DNA from: Rhizobium brockwellii
GTDB lineage: Bacteria > Pseudomonadota > Alphaproteobacteria > Rhizobiales > Rhizobiaceae
Direction: 5' to 3'
Assembly (NCBI RefSeq): GCF_000769405.2
Contig: NZ_CP053439.1
Span: forward strand, 1,860,001 to 1,924,000
DNA length: 64,000 bases
In this document: positions 28,209-37,923 of the stretch, one piece after another
How positions within the stretch are numbered: position 1 is the stretch's first letter
How the letters are laid out: every line of letters begins with the position of its first letter
Notes under the pieces: model-generated
Databases searched by the model: none
What the model was told of the DNA's origin: nothing
The model's input: only the letters and a program-made list of their open reading frames with translations
Translations under genes and position numbers: made by a program

Positions 28209-29003
28209 TCACTTCGCCCGGCTGCGCAGCACCTCCCCGACAACCGACGATGCAGAGAAGGCGTTCGGCCAGCCGGCGTAGAAGGCCGTATGGGCAACGA
28301 CCTCGCCGGCTTCGTCGGCGGTCAGGCCGTTATCCATGGCGCGGTTGAGGTGATAGGTGATCTGGGCGCTCTGGCCAGATGCGATCAGCGAACTGACCGT
28401 CACGAGGCTGCGGTCTCGCGGTGCAAGGCCCGGCCGTTGCCAGAGATCGAGGAACAGCGGGTCGGTCGTAAACTGCACCAGCCCCGGAGAGATCGGGCCG
28501 ACATTCTTCTCGACGCCGCTGGCGCGTTGGCGCTCGACCTCTTCGTTGAGCGGCAGCAGTTGCGGAGAGGTCGCAGGCAGCTGGTCGGCCGTGATGCCCC
28601 GGTCTTTGAAGACGTCCTTGGTCTCGGCGACTGCGGACATCGCGTTCGACCAGCCTGCGTAGAAAGCCAGATGCGTGATGATCTCGGAAATCTCCGTCGG
28701 GCTCACCCCGTTATCGAGGGCGACGTGGACGTAGTGCTTCAGATCGATTGCCTGGTTTCGGGCGATCAGCACGGCCAGAGTGACGATGCTGCGATCTCGA
28801 CGTGACAGTTGCGGCCGCTGCCACAGATTTCCGACCACGTCCTCTTCAGCGTATCGGCCAAGAGCCGGGGATACGGACTGGATGTCGCTGACCGACAATG
28901 ATGAAGCACTTGCCGGCATGGCTCCGCCTCCACTTCCTTCCTGGGCCATGAGAGGCTCGCCCATCGTGAGCGAGATTGCCGTTGCGGCCAAAATTCGTTT
29001 CAT
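28209..29003 (-). CDS. exported carboxymuconolactone decarboxylase-like protein, two CMD domains
   Basis: 264 residues from the ATG at 29003 (MKRILAATAISLTMG), which begins a signal peptide cut near MAQ-EGS; the frame is open a little further upstream. Two copies of the CMD/AhpD-like helical domain follow, each with the repeat (L)WQRP.L..RDRS.VT and a GxSxxEI.E.I.H.AFYAGW.NA segment (HLAFYAGWSNAM, then HTAFYAGWPNAF). The AhpD-type CxxC is absent, so peroxidase chemistry is unlikely. Export of such a protein is uncommon. Lies between an aldo/keto reductase and a LysR gene. Confidence 0.82.
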   Translation of the reverse strand: MKRILAATAISLTMGEPLMAQEGSGGGAMPASASSLSVSDIQSVSPALGRYAEEDVVGNLWQRPQLSRRDRSIVTLAVLIARNQAIDLKHYVHVALDNGVSPTEISEIITHLAFYAGWSNAMSAVAETKDVFKDRGITADQLPATSPQLLPLNEEVERQRASGVEKNVGPISPGLVQFTTDPLFLDLWQRPGLAPRDRSLVTVSSLIASGQSAQITYHLNRAMDNGLTADEAGEVVAHTAFYAGWPNAFSASSVVGEVLRSRAK

Positions 29004-29154
29004 GATGATATCCTTCCAACTTGCTTGTTTTGGCATCGCTTGGACTGGGCCCGTAACGGCGCAACGACGAAAGCTGCAAAGCGCCGTCGTCAGCGTCGAA
29101 GCAGGGGGCTGTGGTATCGGCTGCTGCAGAATGTGACGCTAGAGACCTGTGGCG

Positions 29155-30153
<999 letters not shown>

Positions 30154-30230
30154 TCAGGGTGATTTGAAGAGCTATCGACGACGCGCGCCCTGAGGCGATC
30201 GCATGCCGATCTCATGCGATCCGACCGCCG

Positions 30231-30611
30231 TCAGGTATTTTCGTCGCGTGGCGTGATCCGGACGGTTGCCGCGCGTGCTCGGGCGCTGACCATTGGCGGT
30301 AGATACTGGCTCTTGCGGTATTTGGCGCGGTAGGCGTCGTCGATGCGATCGTTCATCGGGCCGTCGACAGGCTCGAAGGCGACGGTGCGCGTCATGCCGG
30401 CGGCAATGATCCGTCCAGCCTGCTGCTGGACCGCCGCCTGATACCAGCGGGACTTCTGACCATGGTAGCCGCGCACGTAGAGCGAGCCATCGACGACAAC
30501 CTCCCAGATCCAGGTCGGGGTGCCATAGGTGGCGCCATCGTCCCTGAACGGCGCGATTTTCAGATCGTCGGCCTGATCGATTTTGCTAAGCTCGTCATCC
30601 GACCAGTTCAT
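30231..30611 (-). CDS. DUF2255 family protein
   Basis: 126 residues starting MNWSDDELSKIDQADDLKIA, with FRDDGATYGTPTWIWEVVVDG, LYVRGYHGQKSRWYQAA and a late PMNDRIDDAYRAKY. These match what I know of the DUF2255 family (small proteins with a flavin-reductase-like split barrel look). ATG 30611 is chosen because GGAGAG lies at the right distance and the extra 75 upstream codons have no similarity. Function unknown. Confidence 0.75.
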   Translation of the reverse strand: MNWSDDELSKIDQADDLKIAPFRDDGATYGTPTWIWEVVVDGSLYVRGYHGQKSRWYQAAVQQQAGRIIAAGMTRTVAFEPVDGPMNDRIDDAYRAKYRKSQYLPPMVSARARAATVRITPRDENT

Positions 30612-31094
30612 CGTCGCTCTCCGCTCAGTTTGGCTACAGTCGTGGTAGCGCTTCCCGATCTCATGCTTTGAATATAGAGCGCGTACCCAACTATGATTAG
30701 GCGCCGCAAATCGCATGAACTTATGAGCATGAATCATCAATGCAGGCCGGTCACAGGCGGAGGTTCGACCTGCGATGCAGCCTCTTGCTACTACGGCGCT
30801 CTGGTGGAAAAGGTTGCTGAAACGCACATCCGTCATCGCTCACGTCAACAAGCGGCGTAACCCGGCGCAAGGGAACATGGCGACTAATTGCGGTATGATC
30901 GGCATTCTGCTATGAAGCGCCCGTCGAAAGAGTGCTGACCGGATGGTAGCCCGGTCGCCGTCTCAAGGGACGGCAATTCTCCCTCCAAGGGTATCCGCGA
31001 CACCCGAGACCGGCTTGCCGGTCGATAAGGTGTGTCCGCTGATAACCACGTCATCGTCGGCGCACCTTCTCAATTGTTGGAAGGATGGACGACC
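30612..31094. other. long intergenic region between divergent DUF2255 and SDR genes
   Basis: About 480 bases without a supported gene. Near 30710-30740 the minus strand reads ATGCTCATAAGTTCATGCG, resembling LysR-type control sequences, placed about 110 bases before the DUF2255 start. A small inverted repeat GACCGG/CCGGTC lies at 31009-31024. Short open frames (for example 30723-30860) look random. Confidence 0.35.
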
Positions 31095-31835
31095 TTGAAT
31101 CTCACAGGAAACACAATTCTCATCACTGGCGGCGCAACCGGCATCGGCTTTGCGCTCGCGCGGCGCCTTTCCGAAAGGGGCAATCACGTCATCATTTGCG
31201 GCAGAAGCGAAGCCGCGCTCCGCAAGGCACAGGAGGACGTGCCTGCGCTGATCACCCGCATTTGCGACGTTGCCAACGGCGAGAGCCGCCGTTCTATGGT
31301 CGAATGGCTGAAGGCGAAGCATCCGGCACTCAACGTCGTCGTCAACAACGCCGGCGTTCAGCATCGGCGCGATTTCAATACCGATCCGGCGATCGACACT
31401 CTCGATCAGGAAGTGGCGATCAATCTTACGGCGCCGATCCATCTGATCGCTGAGCTGCTCGCTACCTTGCGGCAGCAAGAACATGCGTTCATCATCAACG
31501 TCAGCTCGGGCCTTGCTTTTTCGCCGATGGCCGATGTGCCGGTCTATTGCGCCACGAAGGCCGCGATCCACTCCTTTACGCTCAGCCTGCGCCATCAGTT
31601 GAAATCGACCGCAATTCGGGTGATCGAGGTCGCGCCACCGATCGTCGATACCGCTCTCGGCGGTGGTACGCGCAGCGAAGGCACCGCAAGCCGCATGATG
31701 GTCTCCTCGGAAGAGTTCGCTGCCAATGCGCTGGCGCAGCTTGAAGCGGATAAGGATGAGATCCTCATCGGCATCTCCGCCGACACACGGCGGATGGGTG
31801 AAGCCCTGTTCGAGCGCATGAACAGCCGCTCCTGA
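31095..31835 (+). CDS. short-chain dehydrogenase/reductase (DltE-like)
   Basis: 246 residues. The NAD(P) motif TGGATGIG is at 11-18, NNAG near 85, catalytic Ser near 137, Tyr151 and Lys155 in YCATK. The frame is open from GTG 31032, but TTG 31095 (reading MNLTGNTILITGG) gives the standard SDR start and has GGAAGG about ten bases before it. The close relative is the DltE-type SDR often found with LysR and aldo/keto reductase genes in rhizobia. Substrate unknown. Confidence 0.85.
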   Translation: MNLTGNTILITGGATGIGFALARRLSERGNHVIICGRSEAALRKAQEDVPALITRICDVANGESRRSMVEWLKAKHPALNVVVNNAGVQHRRDFNTDPAIDTLDQEVAINLTAPIHLIAELLATLRQQEHAFIINVSSGLAFSPMADVPVYCATKAAIHSFTLSLRHQLKSTAIRVIEVAPPIVDTALGGGTRSEGTASRMMVSSEEFAANALAQLEADKDEILIGISADTRRMGEALFERMNSRS

Positions 31836-31927
31836 TGGGTGTGGATTGCCGTGACCGGTCGCGGCAATCCCTCCCGAAGATCGCTGCTCGGCCGCTAGAT
31901 CTGCAAGCGGACGACGTCACACCAACG

Positions 31928-31950
31928 ATGGTGCCAGAATCTGGCACCAT
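31928..31950. repeat. perfect 10-bp inverted repeat with 3-base loop
   Basis: ATGGTGCCAG (31928-31937), AAT, CTGGCACCAT (31941-31950). It lies about 95 bases after the SDR gene. There is no T run, so it is not a classic terminator on either strand. It may be a weak terminator, a protein site or a mobile-element end. Confidence 0.6.
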
Positions 31951-32179
31951 GGTGGTCTAAACCTGCATCGACGTTACGGAATTCAGGAAAGCAACGGTCA
32001 TCAGACTTCGCGGCGACGCCGGAAATTGCCTCTGCGGATGTCCATGCGATCCCCAAGTATTCACGTCAAACGCGGGCAGGGGAGGTCGCCTGGTCATCGG
32101 GCGGCTAGCGCAGCCCGGGCTTACGGCCGCTGCCACTGTCACAGTCGTGCCTTCAGCAAAACAGGAAGAATGGCCCACT

Positions 32180-32257
32180 ATGAAACGCATTCAATATCAC
32201 CAGTACGGCGGCCCCGATCTGATGCGGCTCGAGGAATTGGCAGTCGTTGTTCCTTAA
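32180..32257 (+). pseudogene. N-terminal remnant of an MDR-family quinone/alcohol oxidoreductase
   Basis: ATG 32180 opens MKRIQYHQYGGPDLMRLEEL and stops at TAA 32255-32257 after 25 codons. The peptide is the typical first strand pair of zinc-independent MDR oxidoreductases (MKRIQYHRYGGPEVMRLE is usual); GGAAGA lies upstream. The remaining 300 residues are absent from the following sequence, so this is a deletion scar. Confidence 0.7.
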
Positions 32258-32577
32258 TCGCACAACTCATGGAGCAAGCTCTGCGCCGAGCGTACGTCGA
32301 AGCCCGGGACGCGCTCGCGGTTGTCGTTGTCGTGCTCAGGCAGCCCCTTGTGTCCGCACGGTAGAGTTTTTGTGCGGCACGCAGCACAGGCTGACACCGC
32401 CGCGTCTGCTTGGTGCGGCCCGCAACCTTGAGCAAAAAAATGCGCATGTCGGCGAAAAAGGTTCCGGGAAAACAACCGCATCCCATCCGCGCCGGAAGCC
32501 TTGATGCGGCTCGCGGGCTCTTTCCAAATCGTCAGGTCGCTCTAACTTAAAGGGTACCTGACGAAAAGGAGAAGACT
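32258..32577. other. non-coding stretch after the MDR remnant
   Basis: No gene supported. Overlapping short open frames on both strands have no family resemblance. GGTACCTGACGAAAAGGAG at its end supplies the ribosome binding site of the next small gene, and CGTCAGGT/ACCTGACG around 32530-32564 forms a possible inverted repeat in the leader. Confidence 0.35.
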
Positions 32578-32787
32578 ATGACCGACGCACCGAATACGGC
32601 GACCCCGGCGCGGAGAGTGTTGCGTGGCCGCCCCTACAGCATCGGCGAATTTGCCAGGAAATACCGGCTCGACGACAAGGAGGCAAAGCGCCTCTACGAG
32701 AAGTTCGGCCCGTCGGCCACCGAACTCGACCTGTTAATGGCGGCAAAGCGGCGCCCGCCGGGCCTGCCGACCAATTTCGACGCCTGA
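32578..32787 (+). CDS. small hypothetical protein, 69 residues
   Basis: Begins ATG 32578 after a good AAAAGGAGAAGACT Shine-Dalgarno. The sequence PYSIGEFARKYRLDDKEAKR followed by LYEKFGPSATELDLLMAAKR looks like a small helical, possibly helix-turn-helix protein; I know of short rhizobial proteins of this look but no function. Only eight bases separate it from the GFA-family gene, so they are cotranscribed. Confidence 0.65.
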   Translation: MTDAPNTATPARRVLRGRPYSIGEFARKYRLDDKEAKRLYEKFGPSATELDLLMAAKRRPPGLPTNFDA

Positions 32788-32795
32788 CGGGCGCC

Positions 32796-33170
32796 ATGGG
32801 GATCCGAACCGGAAGCTGCCTTTGCGGGGCGGTGGCCTACAGGGTGGAAGGCGAGCCGCTTCGCACCGGTCTCTGCCACTGCGCCGATTGCCGCAAATCG
32901 AGCGGCTCCGCCTTCACCTTCTTCGCGGTCTGGCCGCGCCAGGCTTTTTCCCATAACGGCGAGATCGCCACCTTCGCCGGCCGCAGCTTCTGCCCCGTCT
33001 GCGGCGGCAGGCTTTTCTGCCTCAGGGAAGACGAGGCGGAAATCCGTCTGGGCTCGCTCGACAGTCCGCCAACCGACTTTGCGCCTGGCTATGAGGTCTG
33101 GATCAAGCGGCGTGAACCGTGGCTGCATCCTTTGCCCGGCGCGGGCCAATTTGCCGAGGATGCGAACTGA
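32796..33170 (+). CDS. GFA/CENP-V family zinc-binding protein
   Basis: 124 residues, compact version of the family. Zinc cysteines are present in GSCLCGAVAYRVEG, LCHCADCRKSSGSAF and FCPVCGGRLF. Not closely similar to the family member at 1601, so the two are separate lineages, not a recent duplication. Activity unknown; formaldehyde-glutathione adduct formation is proven only for a few relatives. Confidence 0.85.
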   Translation: MGIRTGSCLCGAVAYRVEGEPLRTGLCHCADCRKSSGSAFTFFAVWPRQAFSHNGEIATFAGRSFCPVCGGRLFCLREDEAEIRLGSLDSPPTDFAPGYEVWIKRREPWLHPLPGAGQFAEDAN

Positions 33171-33332
33171 CGGACGCTTGCTCATCGAAAACTTGACTTT
33201 CCTTACCAATATTTCATTTCACCCATCCGCAATTCCGTGCCAGTTCGGCGGCAACGCTAATCGCCGGTTCATCTGCGTTGTGATTACTTCACCGCAGAGG
33301 CCGCAGGCGGCCACTGACGGATTGAGGACGAC

Positions 33333-34625
33333 ATGAACAAAATCGTAAGCGGCAGCGAGACCGGAGCAAAGACAGGCGCAGCGTCCGATCTCGCAGCGGT
33401 CCTTGCCGCATCGGGGCGGCAGGGTAAGCGCAGCCGCTGGCGCGGACGCCTGCTCATCCTGCTGATCCTCATCGCTGCCGCAGCCGTCGCCGCTTATTTC
33501 TATATGGGCCGCGGGCAAAGCGAAGTGAGCTATGCCACCCAGCCGGCAAAGCGCGGTGACCTGACGGTGCTCGTCACCGCCACCGGCTCCGTGCAGCCGA
33601 CCGAGCAGGTGGATATATCGAGCGAGCTGTCCGGCACGGTTCGCGACGTCAATGTCGATTACAACAGCACGGTCAAATCGGGCGAAGTGCTCGCTCTCCT
33701 CGATACCAACAAGCTCGAGGCCGATGTGAAGAGCTCGCGCGCCAAGCTCAATTCGGCAAAGGCGAACGTCGTCAAGGCCAATGCCGATATGCAATCGGCA
33801 GGCACCTCGCTCGAGCGGCTGAAAAGTCTGGTCAAGAGCAACGTCTCCACCCAGCAGAGCCTAGACGACGCCAGCTACAAATATGATTCCGCCGTCGCCG
33901 CCAAACAGATCAATGAGGCCGAGGTCCTGGCCTCGGAGGCCGACCTGCAGCTTGCCGAGGTCAATCTCGCCAAGGCGAAGATCATCTCGCCGATCGACGG
34001 CGTCATCCTCACCCGCTCCGTCAATCCGGGCGCCACGGTCGCAGCCTCGCTTTCGGCGCCGATCCTTTTCACCATCGCCGGCGACCTGAAGAAGATGGAG
34101 TTGCAGGTCGATGTCGACGAGGCCGATGTCGGCCAGATCGCCGTCGGCCAGAAGGCGAAATTCACCGTCGACGCCTATCCCGATCGCAGCTTTCCCGCTG
34201 AGATCGAGCAGATCCGCTTCGCCTCCGAAGTGGTCAACAATGTCGTGACTTATAAGGCGGTCCTGTCGGTCGACAATGCCGATCTGCTGCTGCGCCCCGG
34301 CATGACGGCGACGGCCGACGTGACCGTCGAGGCCGTCAAGGACACGCTGATGGTGCCGAACGCCGCGCTGCGCTACGCCCCGGCGCAGGCAGAAAGGCGC
34401 GGCCGTGGTATTTTCGGTATCTTCGGCCCGCCACGCCAGCGCAACAACAATGCTGGCCCGGCGCTGAGAGGCGTTGAGCGCCGTGTCTGGGTGTTGCGCA
34501 ACGGTCGCCCGGCGCCTGTTGTCATCCAGGTCGGCTCATCCGACGGCCAGTTCACCCAGGTCGTTTCCGGCGACATCAAGGAAAACGACGCACTGGTGAC
34601 CGACGCCACGACGCGCGCGAACTAG
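33333..34625 (+). CDS. periplasmic adaptor of a MacAB-type efflux pump (membrane fusion protein)
   Basis: 430 residues. One membrane anchor at about 42-60 (LLILLILIAAAAVAAYFYMG), then barrel-sandwich half DLTVLVTATGSVQPTEQVDI, a coiled-coil hairpin rich in Lys, Ala and Ser at about 125-205, the second lipoyl half AKIISPIDGVILTRSVNPG, and a beta-barrel and membrane-proximal domain. It bridges the inner-membrane ABC protein to an outer-membrane channel. First gene of a three-gene operon; no TolC homologue is adjacent. The basic insert RRGRGIFGIFGPPRQRNNN near 350-375 is a lineage extra. Confidence 0.9.
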   Translation: MNKIVSGSETGAKTGAASDLAAVLAASGRQGKRSRWRGRLLILLILIAAAAVAAYFYMGRGQSEVSYATQPAKRGDLTVLVTATGSVQPTEQVDISSELSGTVRDVNVDYNSTVKSGEVLALLDTNKLEADVKSSRAKLNSAKANVVKANADMQSAGTSLERLKSLVKSNVSTQQSLDDASYKYDSAVAAKQINEAEVLASEADLQLAEVNLAKAKIISPIDGVILTRSVNPGATVAASLSAPILFTIAGDLKKMELQVDVDEADVGQIAVGQKAKFTVDAYPDRSFPAEIEQIRFASEVVNNVVTYKAVLSVDNADLLLRPGMTATADVTVEAVKDTLMVPNAALRYAPAQAERRGRGIFGIFGPPRQRNNNAGPALRGVERRVWVLRNGRPAPVVIQVGSSDGQFTQVVSGDIKENDALVTDATTRAN

Positions 34626-34637
34626 GCGGAGAGACGG

Positions 34638-35354
34638 ATGGCAAGCCCGCCGCTCATCGAATTCAGACAGGTCTCGAAAGTCTACGGCGAGGGCGAGGCG
34701 GCGATCCGCGCGCTCGACCACGTCGATCTTGCGATTAACGCCCATGAATTCGTCGCGATCATGGGGCCGTCTGGCTCCGGTAAATCGACGGCGATGAACA
34801 TTCTTGGCTGCCTCGACGTGCCGAGTGCCGGCGACTACATCTTCGAAGGCATTCCGACCAGCGGCTTCGACCGCAGCCAGCTGACGCTGCTGCGCCGCCA
34901 TATGCTCGGCTTCGTCTTCCAGGGCTTCAACCTCCTTTCGCGCACCTCGGCCGTCGAAAATGTCGAACTGCCGCTGATCTATCGCGGCATGGCGGTGCGC
35001 GAGCGCCGCGAAAGGGCTCGCGAGGCGCTGGCACTGGTCGGCCTCACCGGTCGCGAACACCATAAGACACAGGAACTGTCAGGTGGCCAGCAGCAGCGCG
35101 TCGCTATCGCCCGCGCCATCGTCACCGAGCCGGCACTGCTCCTCGCCGATGAGCCTACAGGCAATCTCGATACGAAGACTAGCGTCGAAATCATGGATCT
35201 GATGACGCGGCTGAACCGCGAGCAGGGCATCACCATCGTCATGGTCACCCACGAGCCCGATATCGCCGCCTATGCGCAACGGCTGCTGCGTTTCGTTGAC
35301 GGCAAGCTGGAGACTGAGGTCGAGCACCGGAGGAGGGCGGATCATGTTCTTTGA
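34638..35354 (+). CDS. MacB/LolD-type ABC transporter ATP-binding protein
   Basis: 238 residues. Walker [10 protein letters not shown] near 44-52, signature [15 protein letters not shown], Walker [15 protein letters not shown]-loop [10 protein letters not shown]. This is the LolD/MacB class in which the ATPase and permease work as a mechanical exporter; here they are separate genes, whereas E. coli MacB is fused. Overlaps the permease gene by 11 bases. Confidence 0.92.
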   Translation: MASPPLIEFRQVSKVYGEGEAAIRALDHVDLAINAHEFVAIMGPSGSGKSTAMNILGCLDVPSAGDYIFEGIPTSGFDRSQLTLLRRHMLGFVFQGFNLLSRTSAVENVELPLIYRGMAVRERRERAREALALVGLTGREHHKTQELSGGQQQRVAIARAIVTEPALLLADEPTGNLDTKTSVEIMDLMTRLNREQGITIVMVTHEPDIAAYAQRLLRFVDGKLETEVEHRRRADHVL

Positions 35355-36546
35355 GACGCTGAAGCTGGCGCTGCGGGCCATCAGCCGCAACATGCTGCGC
35401 TCGTTCCTGACCGTGCTCGGCGTCGTCATCGGTGTTGCCGCGGTCATCGCGCTGGTGACGATCGGCAACGGCACCACCGCGCAGGTCTCGACCGAACTGT
35501 CGCGGCTCGGCACCAACATGCTGTTCGTCCGTCCCGGCCAGTTCGGCCCTGGCCGGGCGAGCTCCGAGGCCAAGCGCTTCAGCGTCAAGGACGTCGCGGC
35601 TATCCGCGACCAGATCGGTGGCCTCAGGGCGGTGGCGCCGCTCAACCAGTCCACAGCGACCGTTATTTTCGGCGGCCAGAACCATTCGACCAGCGTCTCC
35701 GGCACCACCAACGACTATTTCATCGCACAGGACTGGAATCTGGCGCTCGGCCGCAATTTTCTTCCCGCCGAGGAACGCGGCCAGGCGCGCTGCATCATCG
35801 GCGAGACGGTGCGCTCACAGCTCTTCGGCAGCGCCGACCCGACAGGACAGCAGATCCGCGTCGGCAAGGTCTCATGCCCCGTCATCGGCGTGCTTGCCAA
35901 GCGCGGCCAGTCCGGCATGGGCAACGACCAGGACGATGTCGTCATCATGCCGGTCAAGGTGTTTCAGCGACGCATCAGCGGCAACAGCAACGTGCCGCAG
36001 ATCATCATCTCGGCGCGCGACGGCGTCTCCACAGCCAAGGTGCAGTCCGATGTCGAAAATCTGCTGCGCGAGCGCCGCAAGATCGTGCCCGGCCGCCAGG
36101 ACGATTTCAACGTCAACGACATGACGCAGATCGCCGAGGCGATGACCGGCACGACGACTCTGCTGACCGGCCTGCTCGGCGCCGTCGCCGCGATCAGCCT
36201 GCTCGTCGGCGGCATCGGCATCATGAACATCATGCTGGTCTCCGTCACCGAGCGCACCCGAGAAATCGGCATCCGCCTGGCGATCGGTGCGCTTGAAAAC
36301 CAAGTGCTCACCCAGTTCCTAGTCGAAGCGGTAGCGCTGTCGCTGTTTGGCGGCATCACCGGCATCGTGCTGGGGCTCAGCCTCGGCTTCGGCGCTGTGA
36401 CGCTCCTGAAAGTCCCCTTCGTCTTCAGCCCCCTGATGGTCGCCGTCGCCTTCCTGTTCTCCGCGGCAATCGGCATGATCTTCGGCTATTTCCCGGCGAG
36501 AAGGGCCGCACAGTTGAACCCCATCGAGGCGCTGAGGCACGAATAA
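35344..36546 (+). CDS. MacB-type ABC transporter permease
   Basis: 400 residues with the MacB/FtsX plan: first helix at about 20-42 (LRSFLTVLGVVIGVAAVIALV), a large periplasmic domain (about 50-270), and three C-terminal helices. The conserved GGIGIMNIMLVSVTERTREI segment near 290-310 and PARRAAQLNPIEALR at the C-terminus are diagnostic. ATG 35344 follows GGAGG; the longer frame lies inside the ATPase gene. Probably exports a peptide, siderophore or lipid-like compound. Confidence 0.92.
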   Translation: MFFETLKLALRAISRNMLRSFLTVLGVVIGVAAVIALVTIGNGTTAQVSTELSRLGTNMLFVRPGQFGPGRASSEAKRFSVKDVAAIRDQIGGLRAVAPLNQSTATVIFGGQNHSTSVSGTTNDYFIAQDWNLALGRNFLPAEERGQARCIIGETVRSQLFGSADPTGQQIRVGKVSCPVIGVLAKRGQSGMGNDQDDVVIMPVKVFQRRISGNSNVPQIIISARDGVSTAKVQSDVENLLRERRKIVPGRQDDFNVNDMTQIAEAMTGTTTLLTGLLGAVAAISLLVGGIGIMNIMLVSVTERTREIGIRLAIGALENQVLTQFLVEAVALSLFGGITGIVLGLSLGFGAVTLLKVPFVFSPLMVAVAFLFSAAIGMIFGYFPARRAAQLNPIEALRHE

Positions 36547-36619
36547 TGCGTCATGGCAAAACGCATAATGTCTCTCTACTCCTATCAATCGAACGCAAGC
36601 GCTATTGGAGGCCACCACC

Positions 36620-36979
36620 ATGCCCCTCAACAGACTGGTGATCTATGCTGGGAATGTCGAGGAAACGGCGCGCTTTTATGAGAAGCACTTCGGTTTCAAG
36701 GCGACCAGCCTGATGGGCGACAGGATCGTTGAACTGGTCGCTCAGGACGGCGGTGCGAATATCATGCTGCACCGGGCCGCCAAGGGCCAGCGGAGCGGCC
36801 AATCCACCGTCAAACTGGTCTTCGACGTGGAGGACGTCGAGGCTTTTTGCAGACGATGCGCGGAGAACGGCCTGGAGTTCGGTGCCATCCATAAAGCCGA
36901 CGGTTATCTGTTCGCCAATGCAAAAGACCCGTGTCAAAATTCGATCTCGGTTTCCAGCAGGGCGTTCCGCAAGGGGTGA
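36620..36979 (+). CDS. VOC (glyoxalase/bleomycin resistance) family protein
   Basis: 119 residues beginning MPLNRLVIYAGNVEETARFY, with the single-sheet VOC pattern of two beta-alpha-beta-beta-beta units (FGFKATSLMGDRIVELVAQD, then VKLVFDVEDVEAFCRRC and GYLFANAKDP). ATG 36620 is preferred to the upstream TTG because of the GGAGG at 36607-36611. Metal ligands of true glyoxalase I are not clearly conserved, so the activity is open. Confidence 0.8.
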   Translation: MPLNRLVIYAGNVEETARFYEKHFGFKATSLMGDRIVELVAQDGGANIMLHRAAKGQRSGQSTVKLVFDVEDVEAFCRRCAENGLEFGAIHKADGYLFANAKDPCQNSISVSSRAFRKG

Positions 36980-37122
36980 CCGAGGGGTACATGCTGGCCT
37001 GATGACGTAGGCGGCCGGTGTGCCTCGGTAGGCCGGGGCGGGTGGCACGAGCCTTCACGGCGCAGACGTCAATGCCTCGCCGAGTTTCACGCCTCACCTA
37101 TGTTATCTATCTGTCTCTATTC

Positions 37123-37180
37123 TGATATTTCAATGCCGACTTGTCTTCGGTTTTTGACCGTGTCACTATGTGATATATCA
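37123..37180. promoter_or_regulatory. twin TGATATWTCA sites, candidate GntR operators
   Basis: TGATATTTCA (37123-37132) and the perfect palindrome TGATATATCA (37171-37180) are 48 bases apart, start to start, and end 20 bases before the GntR-type start. Their spacing and symmetry suit autoregulation by the FCD-type regulator that follows. Confidence 0.5.
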
Positions 37181-37200
37181 GACGGCGACGGAGCTCCTTA

Positions 37201-37821
37201 TTGCAGACTTCACAAAGCCATCTTGCCTATCTCGCGCTGGAGTATCTGATCGTGACGCTGGCGTTGAAGCCAGGCGCGCTGGTCACTGAAAAGCAGCTGA
37301 TCGATATGGCGGGCCATGGGCGGACACCGGTGCGCGAGGCGATCCAGAAGCTTGCCTGGCAGGGGCTGATCCTGGTCAAGCCGCGCGTCGGGCTGCAGGT
37401 GGCCGAGATCGCGGCTGAGGATCATGGCAATGTCATGCAGGTGCGCCGTGAGCTGGAGCCGATCGCGGCAAGCCTCGTCGCCGAACATGCGAGCGACGAG
37501 CAGCGCGCGCGCCTCATCGACTGCGCCCGCGCGATGGAGGAATGCGCCGTCACCGGCGATCTCGCCGGCTTCTTCGCTGCCGACAAGGCCTTCGACGAAA
37601 TCCTTGAAGATGCCTGCCCGAACGGCTTCATCACGGCAGCACTCGGCCCGGTGCAGACGCATTCACGTCGCCTCTGGTACTCCAAGGCAAGCCCGGAGCG
37701 CATGGACCGCGCCATCGCGTTGCACGTCGCCGTCATCCGCGCTATTCATCAGGGCAGGCCGGATGAGGCGCGCGCCACCATGGCGGTGCTGATCGATTAC
37801 CTCAGCCAGACCCCTGCATAA
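37201..37821 (+). CDS. GntR-family transcriptional regulator (FCD/VanR type)
   Basis: 206 residues from TTG 37201, with GGAG about ten bases before. Winged helix at about 10-70 (LVTEKQLIDMAGHGRTPVRE, AIQKLAWQGLILVKPRVG), then a helical FCD domain with the metal-type pattern RRELEPIAASLVAEHA, FFAADKAFDEILEDAC and a late LHVAVIRAI. No catabolic gene adjoins it; the nearest genes are the VOC protein before and convergent ferredoxin-NADP reductase after. Its targets may be elsewhere. Confidence 0.87.
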   Translation: MQTSQSHLAYLALEYLIVTLALKPGALVTEKQLIDMAGHGRTPVREAIQKLAWQGLILVKPRVGLQVAEIAAEDHGNVMQVRRELEPIAASLVAEHASDEQRARLIDCARAMEECAVTGDLAGFFAADKAFDEILEDACPNGFITAALGPVQTHSRRLWYSKASPERMDRAIALHVAVIRAIHQGRPDEARATMAVLIDYLSQTPA

Positions 37822-37873
37822 TTCAAAGCGCTACAGCGTCCTTTGCGCGTCTGAAAGACGCGCGGCGCTGTAG
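37821..37873. repeat. CTACAGCG palindromic repeat, copy 1
   Basis: Outer arms CTACAGCG (37831-37838) and CGCTGTAG (37866-37873) enclose a second perfect hairpin GCGCGTCT-GAA-AGACGCGC (37845-37863). The leading ATTCAAAGCG is shared with the copy at 46715-46771. Lies between convergent genes, so it may also act as a terminator. Confidence 0.75.
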
Positions 37874-37923
37874 AAACGGCCCCGTTTCCGGAGCCGTTGA
37901 CAGATCAGATTTTCAGAAATGCT

